Assembly (NCBI GenBank): GCA_937982565.1
Contig: CALJLN010000014.1
Span: 1 to 12,356 of the forward strand
DNA length: 12,356 nt
Origin: UBA2421 sp002343075
Lineage (GTDB): Bacteria; Planctomycetota; Phycisphaerae; Tepidisphaerales; Tepidisphaeraceae
Direction of reading: 5' to 3'
This document shows positions 1 through 6,483 of the stretch, in pieces. Positions within the stretch are counted from its first letter, which is position 1, and each line of letters opens with the position of its first letter. The position numbers were made by a program, and so were the translations under genes. The notes beneath the pieces were generated by a model, which worked only from the letters and a program-made list of their open reading frames with translations, was not told where the DNA came from and did not search any database.

Positions 1-2
1 AG

Positions 3-107
3 AAAGGCTTGCGCCAAGGCGGGAAAGGCTTGCGCCAGGGCGGGAGCGGCTTGCGCCGGGGCGGGAAAGGCTTGCGCCAAGGCGGGAAGAGCTTGCGCCG
101 GGGCGGG
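3..107. repeat. Five-unit 21-bp tandem repeat
   Basis: Five head-to-tail units of 21 bp start at 3, 24, 45, 66 and 87, followed by a decayed sixth copy from 108. All units share the core GCTTGCGCC and end in GGCGGG. They differ only at a few positions, mainly the first three bases and the A/G pair before GGCGGG. There are no unique spacers, so this is a minisatellite and not a CRISPR array. The period is a multiple of three, so a reading frame is preserved. The frame beginning at base 2 encodes a heptad of the type ERLAP(R/G)R and stays open to a TAG at 251-253. The repeat could therefore be the tail of a gene that starts outside the window. The other two plus frames are also open through the repeat, so coding is not proven. 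Confidence 0.9.
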
Positions 108-208
108 AACGGGTCGCGGGCGGTTTGGTAAGGCGTCAACCGCCGCCCCACCGCCAGATTCCCACGGACTATCGGGCCGGTCTTTGCACCAAGGGCGCAC
201 GGCCCAAT

Positions 209-240
209 AAAAAAAGAGGCCACTCTTTCGAGCTGCCTCT
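209..240 (-). terminator. Rho-independent terminator of the tracrRNA
   Basis: Read on the minus strand, the arm AGAGGC (plus 235-240) pairs with GCCTCT (plus 215-220). An inner CTC/GAG stem is capped by a GAAA tetraloop, with one mismatch and one G-U pair between the two helices. The helix is followed directly by seven T (plus 209-215). This is a classical intrinsic terminator for leftward transcription. Nothing else on the minus strand needs it, which supports a short RNA gene ending here. Confidence 0.85.
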
Positions 241-273
241 GGATGCTCCGTAGAGCAGGGCCTGCGTATATTT

Positions 274-289
274 CCACTTGTTACGAAAA
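274..289 (-). other. Anti-repeat core of the tracrRNA
   Basis: The minus-strand RNA of this stretch, UUUUCGUAACAAGUGG, pairs with bases 4-19 of the 36-base candidate repeat at the right edge of the window. The first ten pairs are all Watson-Crick. Of the next six, three are Watson-Crick and three are G-U. The 3' end of the anti-repeat pairs with the 5' part of the repeat, which is the polarity required for a spacer to precede the duplex. The anti-repeat can also fold on itself, because CCACUU and AAGUGG flank an 8-nt loop (plus 274-293). Confidence 0.75.
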
Positions 290-320
290 GTGGGCGGGCC
301 TGAGTTGGTTAGACGCCTTC

Positions 321-348
321 ATTCTATCCTGAGTCAGGCGGCTGTCAA
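321..348 (-). promoter_or_regulatory. Sigma70-like promoter of the tracrRNA
   Basis: On the minus strand a perfect -35 hexamer TTGACA (plus 348-343) is followed after 16 bp by the -10 hexamer TAGAAT (plus 326-321, five of six consensus bases). Transcription would start near 313-315. The intergenic space is shared with the divergent cas9, so the two start regions lie back to back within about 110 bp. Confidence 0.8.
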
Positions 349-360
349 GCAATTACCGCT

Positions 361-393
361 TTGACCTGTTGGTTATCGGGCCGATTACATAAT
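361..393 (+). promoter_or_regulatory. Weak candidate promoter of cas9
   Basis: TTGACC at 361-366 resembles a -35 box. An AT-rich stretch at 386-393 contains TACATA and CATAAT, but the spacing (19-21 bp) is longer than ideal. The area between 349 and 423 is the most AT-rich part of the intergenic region. A Shine-Dalgarno-like AGGA at 413-416 lies 7 nt before the cas9 ATG. The ribosome site is more convincing than the promoter. Confidence 0.3.
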
Positions 394-423
394 TCTATCC
401 GTATATCTTGGTAGGATGAATGC

Positions 424-3400
424 ATGAAAACACTGGGGCTAGACTTGGGGCCGAACTCGATCGGCTGGGCAGTGGTCGAAGACAATTCAGACGGAAGCGG
501 GCGGCTGATCGATGCCGGGGTGCGGGTGTTTCCCGAGGGGGTGGATGCGTTTGACACGGGAAAGGAATCGAGCCGCAACGAGCAGCGGCGCACGGCGCGG
601 ATGATGCGTCGGCAGATTCGTCGTCGGGCGCGTCGGCGGAAAGTCGTGGAGGCGGCGCTGGTGGAAGCGCGGCTGCTGCCCGATAACGAAGCCGGGCGAA
701 AAGCCATCCTGGCAACCGACCCCTACCCCCTTCGCGCCCGCGGCGTCACGGAGAAGCTCGACCCGTTCGAGATCGGGCGGGTGTTTTATCACCTGAATCA
801 GCGGCGCGGGTTTTTGTCGCTGAAAAAAGTCTCGAAAGAAAAGGTCGAGAAAGAACTTAAGGCGATCGAGAAGCGCAAGGCCAAGGCAGCCGAATCGGGC
901 AAGCCCGAAGAGGCCGGCAAGAAGGAAGACGATTCGAAGATGCTGGCACAGATCGCCCTGCTGGCGCAGACCATCGGCGATCGGACGCTCGGCAAGACGC
1001 TGCACGCGCAGCAAACCGAGGGGGCGGCGCGCACGACGCACGGGACAATCATCCCGCATCGCATCCGCAGTCAGCACACGTCACGCAGGATGATTGAAGA
1101 GGAATTCTTAAGGATATGGGATTTCCAAAGTGTGCATCACCCTCAGTTGCTCAGCGACCGATCCTGTTTCGGCGCGAGGGGACGACTCGGCGCAAGGGCG
1201 ACGCGCGATGCGGAGCCGATCAGGTTCCCAATCGGTAAACACGTGGGGCCGACTGCCAAGGCGGAGCGGCTGATTGAGATTGCCCGGGGCCTTCTTGCCC
1301 GAGACGGGATACATGGCCTCATCTTCTTTCAGAGACCGGTTTATTGGCTTTCCTCGACGATTGGCAAGTGCGAGTATGAACCGAAAGAGCAGCGATGCCC
1401 GAGGGCCGACCGCCGTGCGCAGCGCTATCGCCTCCTCTGCGACCTCAACAACATGCGTTACGACCGGCCCGGGGACTATGGAGAGAAGGCCCTCGACGCG
1501 GAGCAAAGGGCCGATGTGATGAGACTGCTGGAGTCGCAGAAGGAGGTCCAATTCAGCAGGATTCGCAAGATTCTTGGGCCATTCGAGGACATTCAGATCA
1601 ACTTGGAGCAAATGGTCAGCCGCAGAGGAAAGAAGGCAAAGAAGGGCGTCGATGCATCGACGACCCCCAAGCGCGAGAAGATGAAGGGGCATGAGACGGA
1701 TGCCGAGATGCGAAGCGTCTATCCGAAGTGGGACGCCTTCGATGACGCGGTCAAGACGCAAATCGTCACCGTGCTCGTGGGTACGCGCACGCGCAACGAA
1801 AAGGGGCAGCGATCAATCGAGGAGCGTCTCTGCGCCATTCCGGGCGTTGACTCCGCGATCGCCGAAAAGCTAGCGAGCGCAGACCTTCCTGATAAATACC
1901 TGAGCGTTTCCTTGAAGTTCATCGAAAAGGTGCTTCCCTACCTTGAAGCGGGTACGCGGCTTTCGGCGAAGGACAAAGGAGAGATCGGGGCGATGGAAAG
2001 GGCCGGCTACGAATCGGGGTTCAAGGGTCTGAAAGAGCCGCTGGCAGTCCTGCCGGCGCCAAACTCGCGCATGGCGATCTCCCTTAAGTACATCACTAAT
2101 CCGGTTGTGAAGGCGGCGATGTGGCAGATTTGGACCGTTGTCAACACGATACTTCGAGAACATTTCAAAGATGGTTCAAAGCCGGATCGGATTCACGTCG
2201 AAATGATTCGATCGATGAAGAAGACGACCGAAATGCGAAGGATTGATGCGGGAGAGAAGAAGACGCTCGACAAACAAAACGAGGCCATTCGATCCGAAAT
2301 ACGCGCGCTCGGAGCGGTCCCGACAAACGACGCAGTCAAGAAGTACAAGCTTTGGCTCGAACAGGGAATGCGCTGCGCCTACACCGGAGACCCGATTGCC
2401 CGACATCAACTCTTTCACGAGGACGGGTTGGTGCAGGTAGATCACATTCTTCCGCAGTCGCGCACTGCCGATGACGCAATGTCAAACCTCGTCGTCTGCT
2501 TCACCACGGCAAACCAAGAGAAACGGAACCGACTGCCATCAGACTGGCTTGGGGCGGAAGCACTTAAAGATCTTGAATCACGCTGTAAACATCTCCCGTG
2601 GCCCAAGCGGCAGAAGCTGAAGAAGAAGGAGATTGACGACGACTTTGTTGAGACGCAGTTAACCGACACCAGCTACATCGCGAAGGCGACGGTCGGCTAC
2701 CTGCATACCATCGTCGGACGACACGGCAAGGTCGTTGGGCTAAAAGGACAATACACGTCCGAGCTTGCGCACCAGTGGGGTCTGAATACCATCCTCTTTC
2801 AAATGCCGGGGAGTCCGGCATTTAGGACGCAAACATCGCCAGCGGATCACAAGAAAATGCCGAAGAACCGAGACGACCATCGCCACCACGCGATCGATGC
2901 AATAGTGATCGCGCTCTCGCGGCAGGACCGTTTAAATGCGTTGCTTCAGGACAAATACGCAGTCATCCATCGAAACAAGGAAGGCAAGTTGGTGGAGACG
3001 TACAAGTTTGAATCGGCCGTCGATGCGCCTTGGGGGATGGAACCCGATGCGTTCCGGGCGCTCGTTTTCGAGAAGCTCAAGGCGATGAACGTATCGCACC
3101 GGGTGCGCCGGGGGGTGAGCGGCGGACTGCACGAGGAAACAAACTACGGCGCGGTATACGAGCGGACCAAAGGCGACCGGCGGGAGAAGAGGCGCGACGG
3201 GGAATTCGTGGTGCGCAAATCGGTCGAGGCGCTTTCGATGAGCGAAGTGGGGAACATTCGCGATGAGACGATTAAGAATATCGTCATTCGGCGGCTGGGC
3301 GAGCACAAGATCGCGTTCGGGCGCGGGGCGGACAAGGTGCCGCCGAAGAAGATGCAGGAGGCGATGAAGGACTTGAAGATGCCCTCGGGGGTGCCGATCC

Positions 3401-3867
3401 GGAAGGTCCGGATTCGCGTAATGGACTCCACCATACAATCTATCCGAGAGAAAACGGGTGAGGTTGCCTACGTCAGTCCCGGCGCGAACCACCACGTCTG
3501 CGTCTTTGAGTGGACGGAAAGAGGAAAGGTGAAGCGGGGCGGCGTCTACGTCCGACGGCTCGATGCGGCGAAGCGGATACTCAATCGCGATCCAATCGTT
3601 CAGCGGACACACCCGGACCGGCCTGATGCGCGATTCGTTATGAGTCTATGCACTGGCGATACGATCCTAATCACGGACGCACAGGGCAAAGAAACGGCCC
3701 ACATCGTGACGACCCTCGTATACGGCAAGACGCAGAAGCGGATTCACGCAGCCTCAGCCTATGACGCTCGCAAGGACCGCGTCTCGCCCAGCATTACTGG
3801 ACAGCTACTGTCCATCCGCAAAGTGACCGTCGACCCGCTCGGGCGGATCCGCTGGGCGAATGATTAA
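424..3867 (+). CDS. cas9: CRISPR-associated endonuclease Cas9, probably subtype II-C
   Basis: RNA-guided DNA endonuclease that uses a crRNA:tracrRNA duplex to cut both strands of matching DNA next to a PAM. All landmarks are visible in 1147 residues. RuvC-I is at 4-18 with catalytic Asp7. The arginine-rich bridge helix spans about 49-75. The REC lobe runs to about 560. RuvC-II is around HVEMIR with Glu593. HNH lies at about 645-705, with the DHILP motif giving His674 and Asn697 further on. RuvC-III is DDHRHHAIDA with His822 and Asp825. A WED/PAM-interacting C-terminus follows from about 1000. Both nuclease centres look intact, so it should cut. The length is within the range of compact II-C proteins (about 1000-1150) and well below most II-A and II-B proteins. 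The subtype is inferred from size, layout and absence of csn2 or cas4. The ATG at 424 has AGGA 7 nt upstream and begins exactly at the RuvC-I strand. No other cas gene is adjacent. Confidence 0.97.
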   Translation: MKTLGLDLGPNSIGWAVVEDNSDGSGRLIDAGVRVFPEGVDAFDTGKESSRNEQRRTARMMRRQIRRRARRRKVVEAALVEARLLPDNEAGRKAILATDPYPLRARGVTEKLDPFEIGRVFYHLNQRRGFLSLKKVSKEKVEKELKAIEKRKAKAAESGKPEEAGKKEDDSKMLAQIALLAQTIGDRTLGKTLHAQQTEGAARTTHGTIIPHRIRSQHTSRRMIEEEFLRIWDFQSVHHPQLLSDRSCFGARGRLGARATRDAEPIRFPIGKHVGPTAKAERLIEIARGLLARDGIHGLIFFQRPVYWLSSTIGKCEYEPKEQRCPRADRRAQRYRLLCDLNNMRYDRPGDYGEKALDAEQRADVMRLLESQKEVQFSRIRKILGPFEDIQINLEQMVSRRGKKAKKGVDASTTPKREKMKGHETDAEMRSVYPKWDAFDDAVKTQIVTVLVGTRTRNEKGQRSIEERLCAIPGVDSAIAEKLASADLPDKYLSVSLKFIEKVLPYLEAGTRLSAKDKGEIGAMERAGYESGFKGLKEPLAVLPAPNSRMAISLKYITNPVVKAAMWQIWTVVNTILREHFKDGSKPDRIHVEMIRSMKKTTEMRRIDAGEKKTLDKQNEAIRSEIRALGAVPTNDAVKKYKLWLEQGMRCAYTGDPIARHQLFHEDGLVQVDHILPQSRTADDAMSNLVVCFTTANQEKRNRLPSDWLGAEALKDLESRCKHLPWPKRQKLKKKEIDDDFVETQLTDTSYIAKATVGYLHTIVGRHGKVVGLKGQYTSELAHQWGLNTILFQMPGSPAFRTQTSPADHKKMPKNRDDHRHHAIDAIVIALSRQDRLNALLQDKYAVIHRNKEGKLVETYKFESAVDAPWGMEPDAFRALVFEKLKAMNVSHRVRRGVSGGLHEETNYGAVYERTKGDRREKRRDGEFVVRKSVEALSMSEVGNIRDETIKNIVIRRLGEHKIAFGRGADKVPPKKMQEAMKDLKMPSGVPIRKVRIRVMDSTIQSIREKTGEVAYVSPGANHHVCVFEWTERGKVKRGGVYVRRLDAAKRILNRDPIVQRTHPDRPDARFVMSLCTGDTILITDAQGKETAHIVTTLVYGKTQKRIHAASAYDARKDRVSPSITGQLLSIRKVTVDPLGRIRWAND

Positions 3868-4038
3868 ATCGGGGGCGGGTGATTAAGTCCGGGAACTTAA
3901 GCGCGTTTCGCGAGAAAAATCTGGTGGTTGGTTAACTGTGCGATGGTCTGTGCCGATTGCTTCGAATGACGCGGCGAGGACTGTGGGAAGGCTCACGGCC
4001 GGGTACCGCATCGTTTGTAGCGAAACGGAGGCATGACC
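3868..4038. other. Intergenic gap after cas9 with a small inverted repeat
   Basis: TTAAGT (3883-3888) and ACTTAA (3895-3900) form a 6-bp hairpin around CCGGGA. CGCG-TTT-CGCG follows at 3902-3912. Neither is followed by a T-run on the plus strand, so a classical cas9 terminator is not evident. GGAGG at 4027-4031 is the ribosome site of the next gene. No ORF or RNA gene is visible in the rest. Confidence 0.4.
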
Positions 4039-4725
4039 ATGCCTGATTTTCTACCGAGCCGCGCTGCGGACCTGGTGACATGGAGCACCAACTTCAGCAC
4101 CAAGATCACCGCGGCACCGACGACGTTTGGGCTGACGGCGGCGCAGGCAACTGCGTTTGCGGCCCTTCACACGGCGTTCGCGACGGCATTCCAGACGGCG
4201 CAGAACCCCGATACGCGTTCACCGACCAACATCGTGGCCAAAGACCAGGCGATGGCGTCATTGAAAGCCAACGCCCGACAATTGGCGGGAATCGTGCAGA
4301 AGTTTCCCGCGACCACCGACGAACAGCGGTCGGAACTGGGATTGACGGTTCCGGACGTTGATCCGTCGCCGGTTCCGGTGCCCGGCTCGGCACCGGGGCT
4401 GTCGGTTCAAACGGTATCCGGACGGACGGTGCGCATCCGCTTGAAAGACACGGCCAACCCGGATCGGCGCGGCAAGCCTGCGGGCGTGTCCGGGGCGGCC
4501 GTGTTCAGCTATGTCGGTGCACAGCCGCCGGAAGATATCAGCGCCTGGAAGTTTGAAGGGAACACGTCGCGCACGATCATCGACGTGGTGTTTCCGGTGA
4601 CTGTTCCACCGTTTAGCCGAGTCTGGCTGACGGCGTTCTGGTTCAACGACCGCAAGCAAAGCGGCCCGGCAACATCGCCCATCGATGCCAACATTGGCTC
4701 GTGGGTTGTTCAGGTAGCCGCTTGA
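4039..4725 (+). CDS. Hypothetical protein with helical N-terminus and beta-rich C-terminus
   Basis: The function is unknown. The protein of 228 residues falls into two parts. An Ala/Thr-rich, probably helical N-terminal part (about 1-95) contains the run LTAAQATAFAALHTAF. After a Pro/Val linker (about 105-120), a C-terminal part is predicted to be beta-rich and is reminiscent of an Ig or fibronectin-like fold (repeated V-x-I/V strands, VWLTAFWFNDR). There is no signal peptide. Proteins that look like this are, as far as I remember, common hypotheticals in Planctomycetes and related phyla, but I cannot name a domain family. An ATG at 4033 is only 1 nt from GGAGG, whereas the ATG at 4039 is 7 nt away, so 4039 is preferred. 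A long hairpin follows the stop codon, and two more rightward genes of poorly known function come next, which suggests a small gene group. Confidence 0.8.
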   Translation: MPDFLPSRAADLVTWSTNFSTKITAAPTTFGLTAAQATAFAALHTAFATAFQTAQNPDTRSPTNIVAKDQAMASLKANARQLAGIVQKFPATTDEQRSELGLTVPDVDPSPVPVPGSAPGLSVQTVSGRTVRIRLKDTANPDRRGKPAGVSGAAVFSYVGAQPPEDISAWKFEGNTSRTIIDVVFPVTVPPFSRVWLTAFWFNDRKQSGPATSPIDANIGSWVVQVAA

Positions 4726-4736
4726 CGGGCGGTGTG

Positions 4737-4780
4737 GTGCTAAGTGGCGGGTGCGGAACCGACGCACCCGCACTTAGCAC
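4737..4780. terminator. Long intergenic hairpin, possible terminator or palindromic repeat
   Basis: The left arm 4737-4755 (GTGCTAAGTG, one bulged G, CGGGTGCG) pairs perfectly with the right arm 4763-4780 around a 7-nt loop. This makes an 18-bp stem starting 11 bp after a stop codon. The helix is far stronger than neighbouring structures. It lacks a 3' T-run in either direction, so it is not a standard intrinsic terminator. It could instead stabilise the upstream mRNA end or be one copy of a dispersed palindromic repeat. Confidence 0.7.
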
Positions 4781-4821
4781 TGCACGCCCTGCCTTGAGAC
4801 GCTTCGCTTCAGGAGATTTCC

Positions 4822-5208
4822 ATGATCGTCAATCCCCCGGCCATGTACCGCAGGCGCCCGAGCAGGACGCCCAGAGAAGCCCCCGCGCCGGTGGCGCTGG
4901 TGCTGGTTAAGGTGAGTTATGACGAGGGGAACTGGGTGCGGCTGGAGTTTGATCGGGCGATCGACTCCGGCGCGATCGTGGGTAGTGCGATTATCGTGGA
5001 TGATGAGGAACTGAGCGGGCGGCGCTACGCAGCGACCGCGGGAACAGTGGTGACATCGCCGGTGGCGGTTCGGGCGTTCTTAACCGACATCGGCCCGGCG
5101 ACCGGCAGCGGCATCACCCTGACGGCGAGCGCGGGCAATGGCATCGTGGCGGCGGACGACGGCGCGGCGTGGCTGGGCGTGAGCGGTGTGGCGATACCGT
5201 TTGGGTGA
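4822..5208 (+). CDS. Hypothetical small beta-rich protein
   Basis: A 128-residue protein of unknown function. A basic, proline-rich N-terminal 25 residues (RRRPSRTPREAPAP) precedes alternating hydrophobic strands such as VRLEFDRAI, GSAIIVDDEEL and GITLTASAGNGIVA. This suggests a single beta-sandwich, Ig-like domain. No signal peptide or catalytic motif is seen. The start is well supported: AGGAG at 4811-4815 lies 6 nt before the ATG. It follows the 228-residue unknown gene on the same strand, with a strong hairpin between them, and precedes the acetyltransferase gene after a 200-bp repeat-rich gap. Confidence 0.78.
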   Translation: MIVNPPAMYRRRPSRTPREAPAPVALVLVKVSYDEGNWVRLEFDRAIDSGAIVGSAIIVDDEELSGRRYAATAGTVVTSPVAVRAFLTDIGPATGSGITLTASAGNGIVAADDGAAWLGVSGVAIPFG

Positions 5209-5216
5209 CGCGGGGT

Positions 5217-5400
5217 TAACCACTAAGAGCACCAAGGCACGAAGAGAGGGTTGTTAAACACCAAGAGCGCGAAGACACGAAGAGATTTTGTTCAAGACAA
5301 TTCTTTCTGTTCTTCGTGTGCTTCGGGGTGTGCTTCGGGTGCTTCGTGGTTCACTTTTCTGATCTGCGTTCATCCGCGTTCATCGGCGGTTAAATTGAGA
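5217..5400. repeat. Degenerate dispersed intergenic repeat block
   Basis: The block is made of short degenerate copies of a motif like CACCAAGnnncGAAGACACGAAG on the left. Complementary copies (TTCTTCGTGTGCTTCG, then GCTTCGTGGTTCAC) lie on the right after 5310, so the whole can fold back on itself. It ends in a phrase resembling ATCTGCGTTCATCCGCGTTCAT. I recognise such phrases as dispersed repeats in planctomycete and other environmental genomes, often mistranslated as hypothetical proteins. An open frame runs from 5251 through this block into the acetyltransferase gene, but that extension is repeat sequence and is not part of the protein. Confidence 0.65.
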
Positions 5401-5409
5401 GGTGTGGTC

Positions 5410-6483
5410 ATGGGCGAGCTGGTTATTGCGTCATCGTCGGTGGGGTTGCCGCGGGTGCTTCCGTCGCCGCGCGTGCCGATTCGCATTCGTCCGGGGACGA
5501 TGGATGATATTCCGTTTATCGATTCGCTGCAGAAGCTGCACACGCGGCAGGTGGGTTGGATGCCGACGGCGACGTTTGCGGGGAAGATTAAGCTGGGGCA
5601 TGTTCTCGTCGCATGGGCGTCGCGCCCATGTTCGGCGGAAGACATGGGCGAGACGGCCATTCCACCTCAGGAGCGCGTCGGCTATCTGATCGGCAACGAT
5701 CAGTATTTCAAGCGGGACGATGTGGGGATCATTTATCAGTTGAACGTGTCGCCGGGTGTGCAGCGCGGGTTGATTGGGGCGGCGTTGCTCAAGGCGCAGT
5801 TTGCGCGAAGCGCGTACGGGTGCAGGCTGTATTGCTGCTGGTGCGCGCAGGATATTGCAGCCAATCACTTCTGGGAAGCGATGGGCTTTGTGCCACTGGC
5901 GTTCCGCGCCGGCAGCCGTACGAAGGGCAAGGACGCGTCGGGGAAAAGCGCGCCGCGCGTGCATATCTTCTGGCAGAAGCGGATTTGCTCCGGCGATACC
6001 GGCGATGTGAAGCGTGGCGGGACGCCGTGGTGGTTTCCGAGCAAGACGACCGGCGGAGCGATTCGTGAAGATCGGATCGTACTACCCATTCCGCCGGGCA
6101 CACACTGGAGCGATGCCAAGCCCCTGCTGCTTCCAGGCATGCCGCAACTGACCGAGGCCGCAACGCCGAACCGCCGCGCATTGCCGGGACCGCGGCCGAA
6201 AAGGTTGATCATTCCGGCCGAGCGATTGCGACTGGCAAGCAACGGCGGGTTGCGGTTTGCGGTCGAGGGGGATGCTCCGACCAAAGAAGCCGGCGCGCCG
6301 CGATCGGCAGCAGCCAAAGTGAAGCACGACCCGCAATATGAAGCAGCGGCACGGGAACTGCGCGATCGCTGGCTGGAGCGGGTAAATTCCACGCCGATGG
6401 TGGGCGGCGGTAAGTATGACCTGTCGCGGGAGATCGAAGCGCAGCCGATGCGCGCCACGGCGGGATTGCTCGAAGCGGCGTGA
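5410..6483 (+). CDS. GNAT-family N-acetyltransferase with unknown C-terminal extension
   Basis: Probably transfers an acyl group from acyl-CoA to an unknown amine. In 357 residues the GNAT core occupies about 22-190. It begins with IRIRPGTMDDIPFI (first strand and helix). It continues with VGYLIGNDQYF and IIYQLNVSPGVQRGLIGAALL, where the Q-R-G-L-I-G-A portion is the CoA pyrophosphate loop (R/Q-x-x-G-x-G/A). It ends with NHFWEAMGFVPL, the usual last helix and strand. Residues about 190-357 are basic and proline-rich and match nothing I know. Residues about 68-88 look like a foreign in-frame insertion encoded by a palindromic repeat. The start at 5410 is chosen because GAGAGG lies 7 nt upstream and the GNAT fold begins soon after. 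The longer frame from 5251 is repeat DNA. The substrate is unknown. Confidence 0.82.
   Translation: MGELVIASSSVGLPRVLPSPRVPIRIRPGTMDDIPFIDSLQKLHTRQVGWMPTATFAGKIKLGHVLVAWASRPCSAEDMGETAIPPQERVGYLIGNDQYFKRDDVGIIYQLNVSPGVQRGLIGAALLKAQFARSAYGCRLYCCWCAQDIAANHFWEAMGFVPLAFRAGSRTKGKDASGKSAPRVHIFWQKRICSGDTGDVKRGGTPWWFPSKTTGGAIREDRIVLPIPPGTHWSDAKPLLLPGMPQLTEAATPNRRALPGPRPKRLIIPAERLRLASNGGLRFAVEGDAPTKEAGAPRSAAAKVKHDPQYEAAARELRDRWLERVNSTPMVGGGKYDLSREIEAQPMRATAGLLEAA
5612..5666. repeat. Palindromic repeat element inserted in frame in the acetyltransferase gene
   Basis: A perfect palindrome CATGGGCG-TCG-CGCCCATG spans 5612-5630. A second CATGGGCG follows at 5643-5650, and GGCCATTCCACC ends the element at 5666. 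The frame is kept, giving roughly the residues WASRPCSAEDMGETAIPP between two blocks that join naturally into a GNAT strand (GHVLVA and VGYLIG). On the reverse strand it reads HGRDAHAT, a phrase I associate with a dispersed repeat of Planctomycetes and other bacteria that is often annotated as spurious protein. Confidence 0.6.

Larger units (their letters stand above)
209..315 (-). ncRNA. Candidate tracrRNA for the adjacent Cas9
   Basis: A roughly 105-nt transcript is predicted to run leftward, divergent from cas9. Known tracrRNAs base-pair with the crRNA repeat and anchor it in Cas9, with RNase III trimming the duplex. Seen here, in 5' to 3' order on the minus strand: a promoter at 348-321; a leader; an anti-repeat (plus 289-274); an A/U-rich linker; a 5-bp hairpin TGCTC/GAGCA at plus 257-244 with loop UACG, which closed by C-G is a stable UNCG tetraloop; and an intrinsic terminator at 240-209. 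This order (anti-repeat, nexus-like hairpin, terminator hairpin) is the usual tracrRNA plan. The anti-repeat pairs over 16 consecutive bases with a candidate repeat at 12324-12339. The exact 5' end (about 313-315) is inferred from promoter spacing only. Confidence 0.82.

Noticed and set aside
3..107. Tandem repeat as a CRISPR array beside cas9
   Set aside because: Units are 21 bp, contiguous and nearly identical, with no unique spacers. They also share no complementarity with the tracrRNA anti-repeat.
200..320. A tracrRNA on the plus strand
   Set aside because: The T-run, the TTGACA/TAGAAT promoter and the anti-repeat polarity all fit the minus strand only.
487..1077. Long minus-strand ORF inside cas9 (196 codons), and a similar one at 2932-3612
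   Set aside because: They lie wholly inside the well-supported cas9 frame, show no recognisable domain, and are expected by-products of GC-rich codon use.
3902..3912. CGCG-TTT-CGCG hairpin as the cas9 terminator
   Set aside because: Only 4 bp with a 3-nt loop, and followed by AGAAAAA rather than a T-run on the transcribed strand.
5251..5409. N-terminal extension of the acetyltransferase gene
   Set aside because: The DNA is a fold-back dispersed repeat, and a good ribosome site (GAGAGG at 5397-5402) precedes the ATG at 5410.
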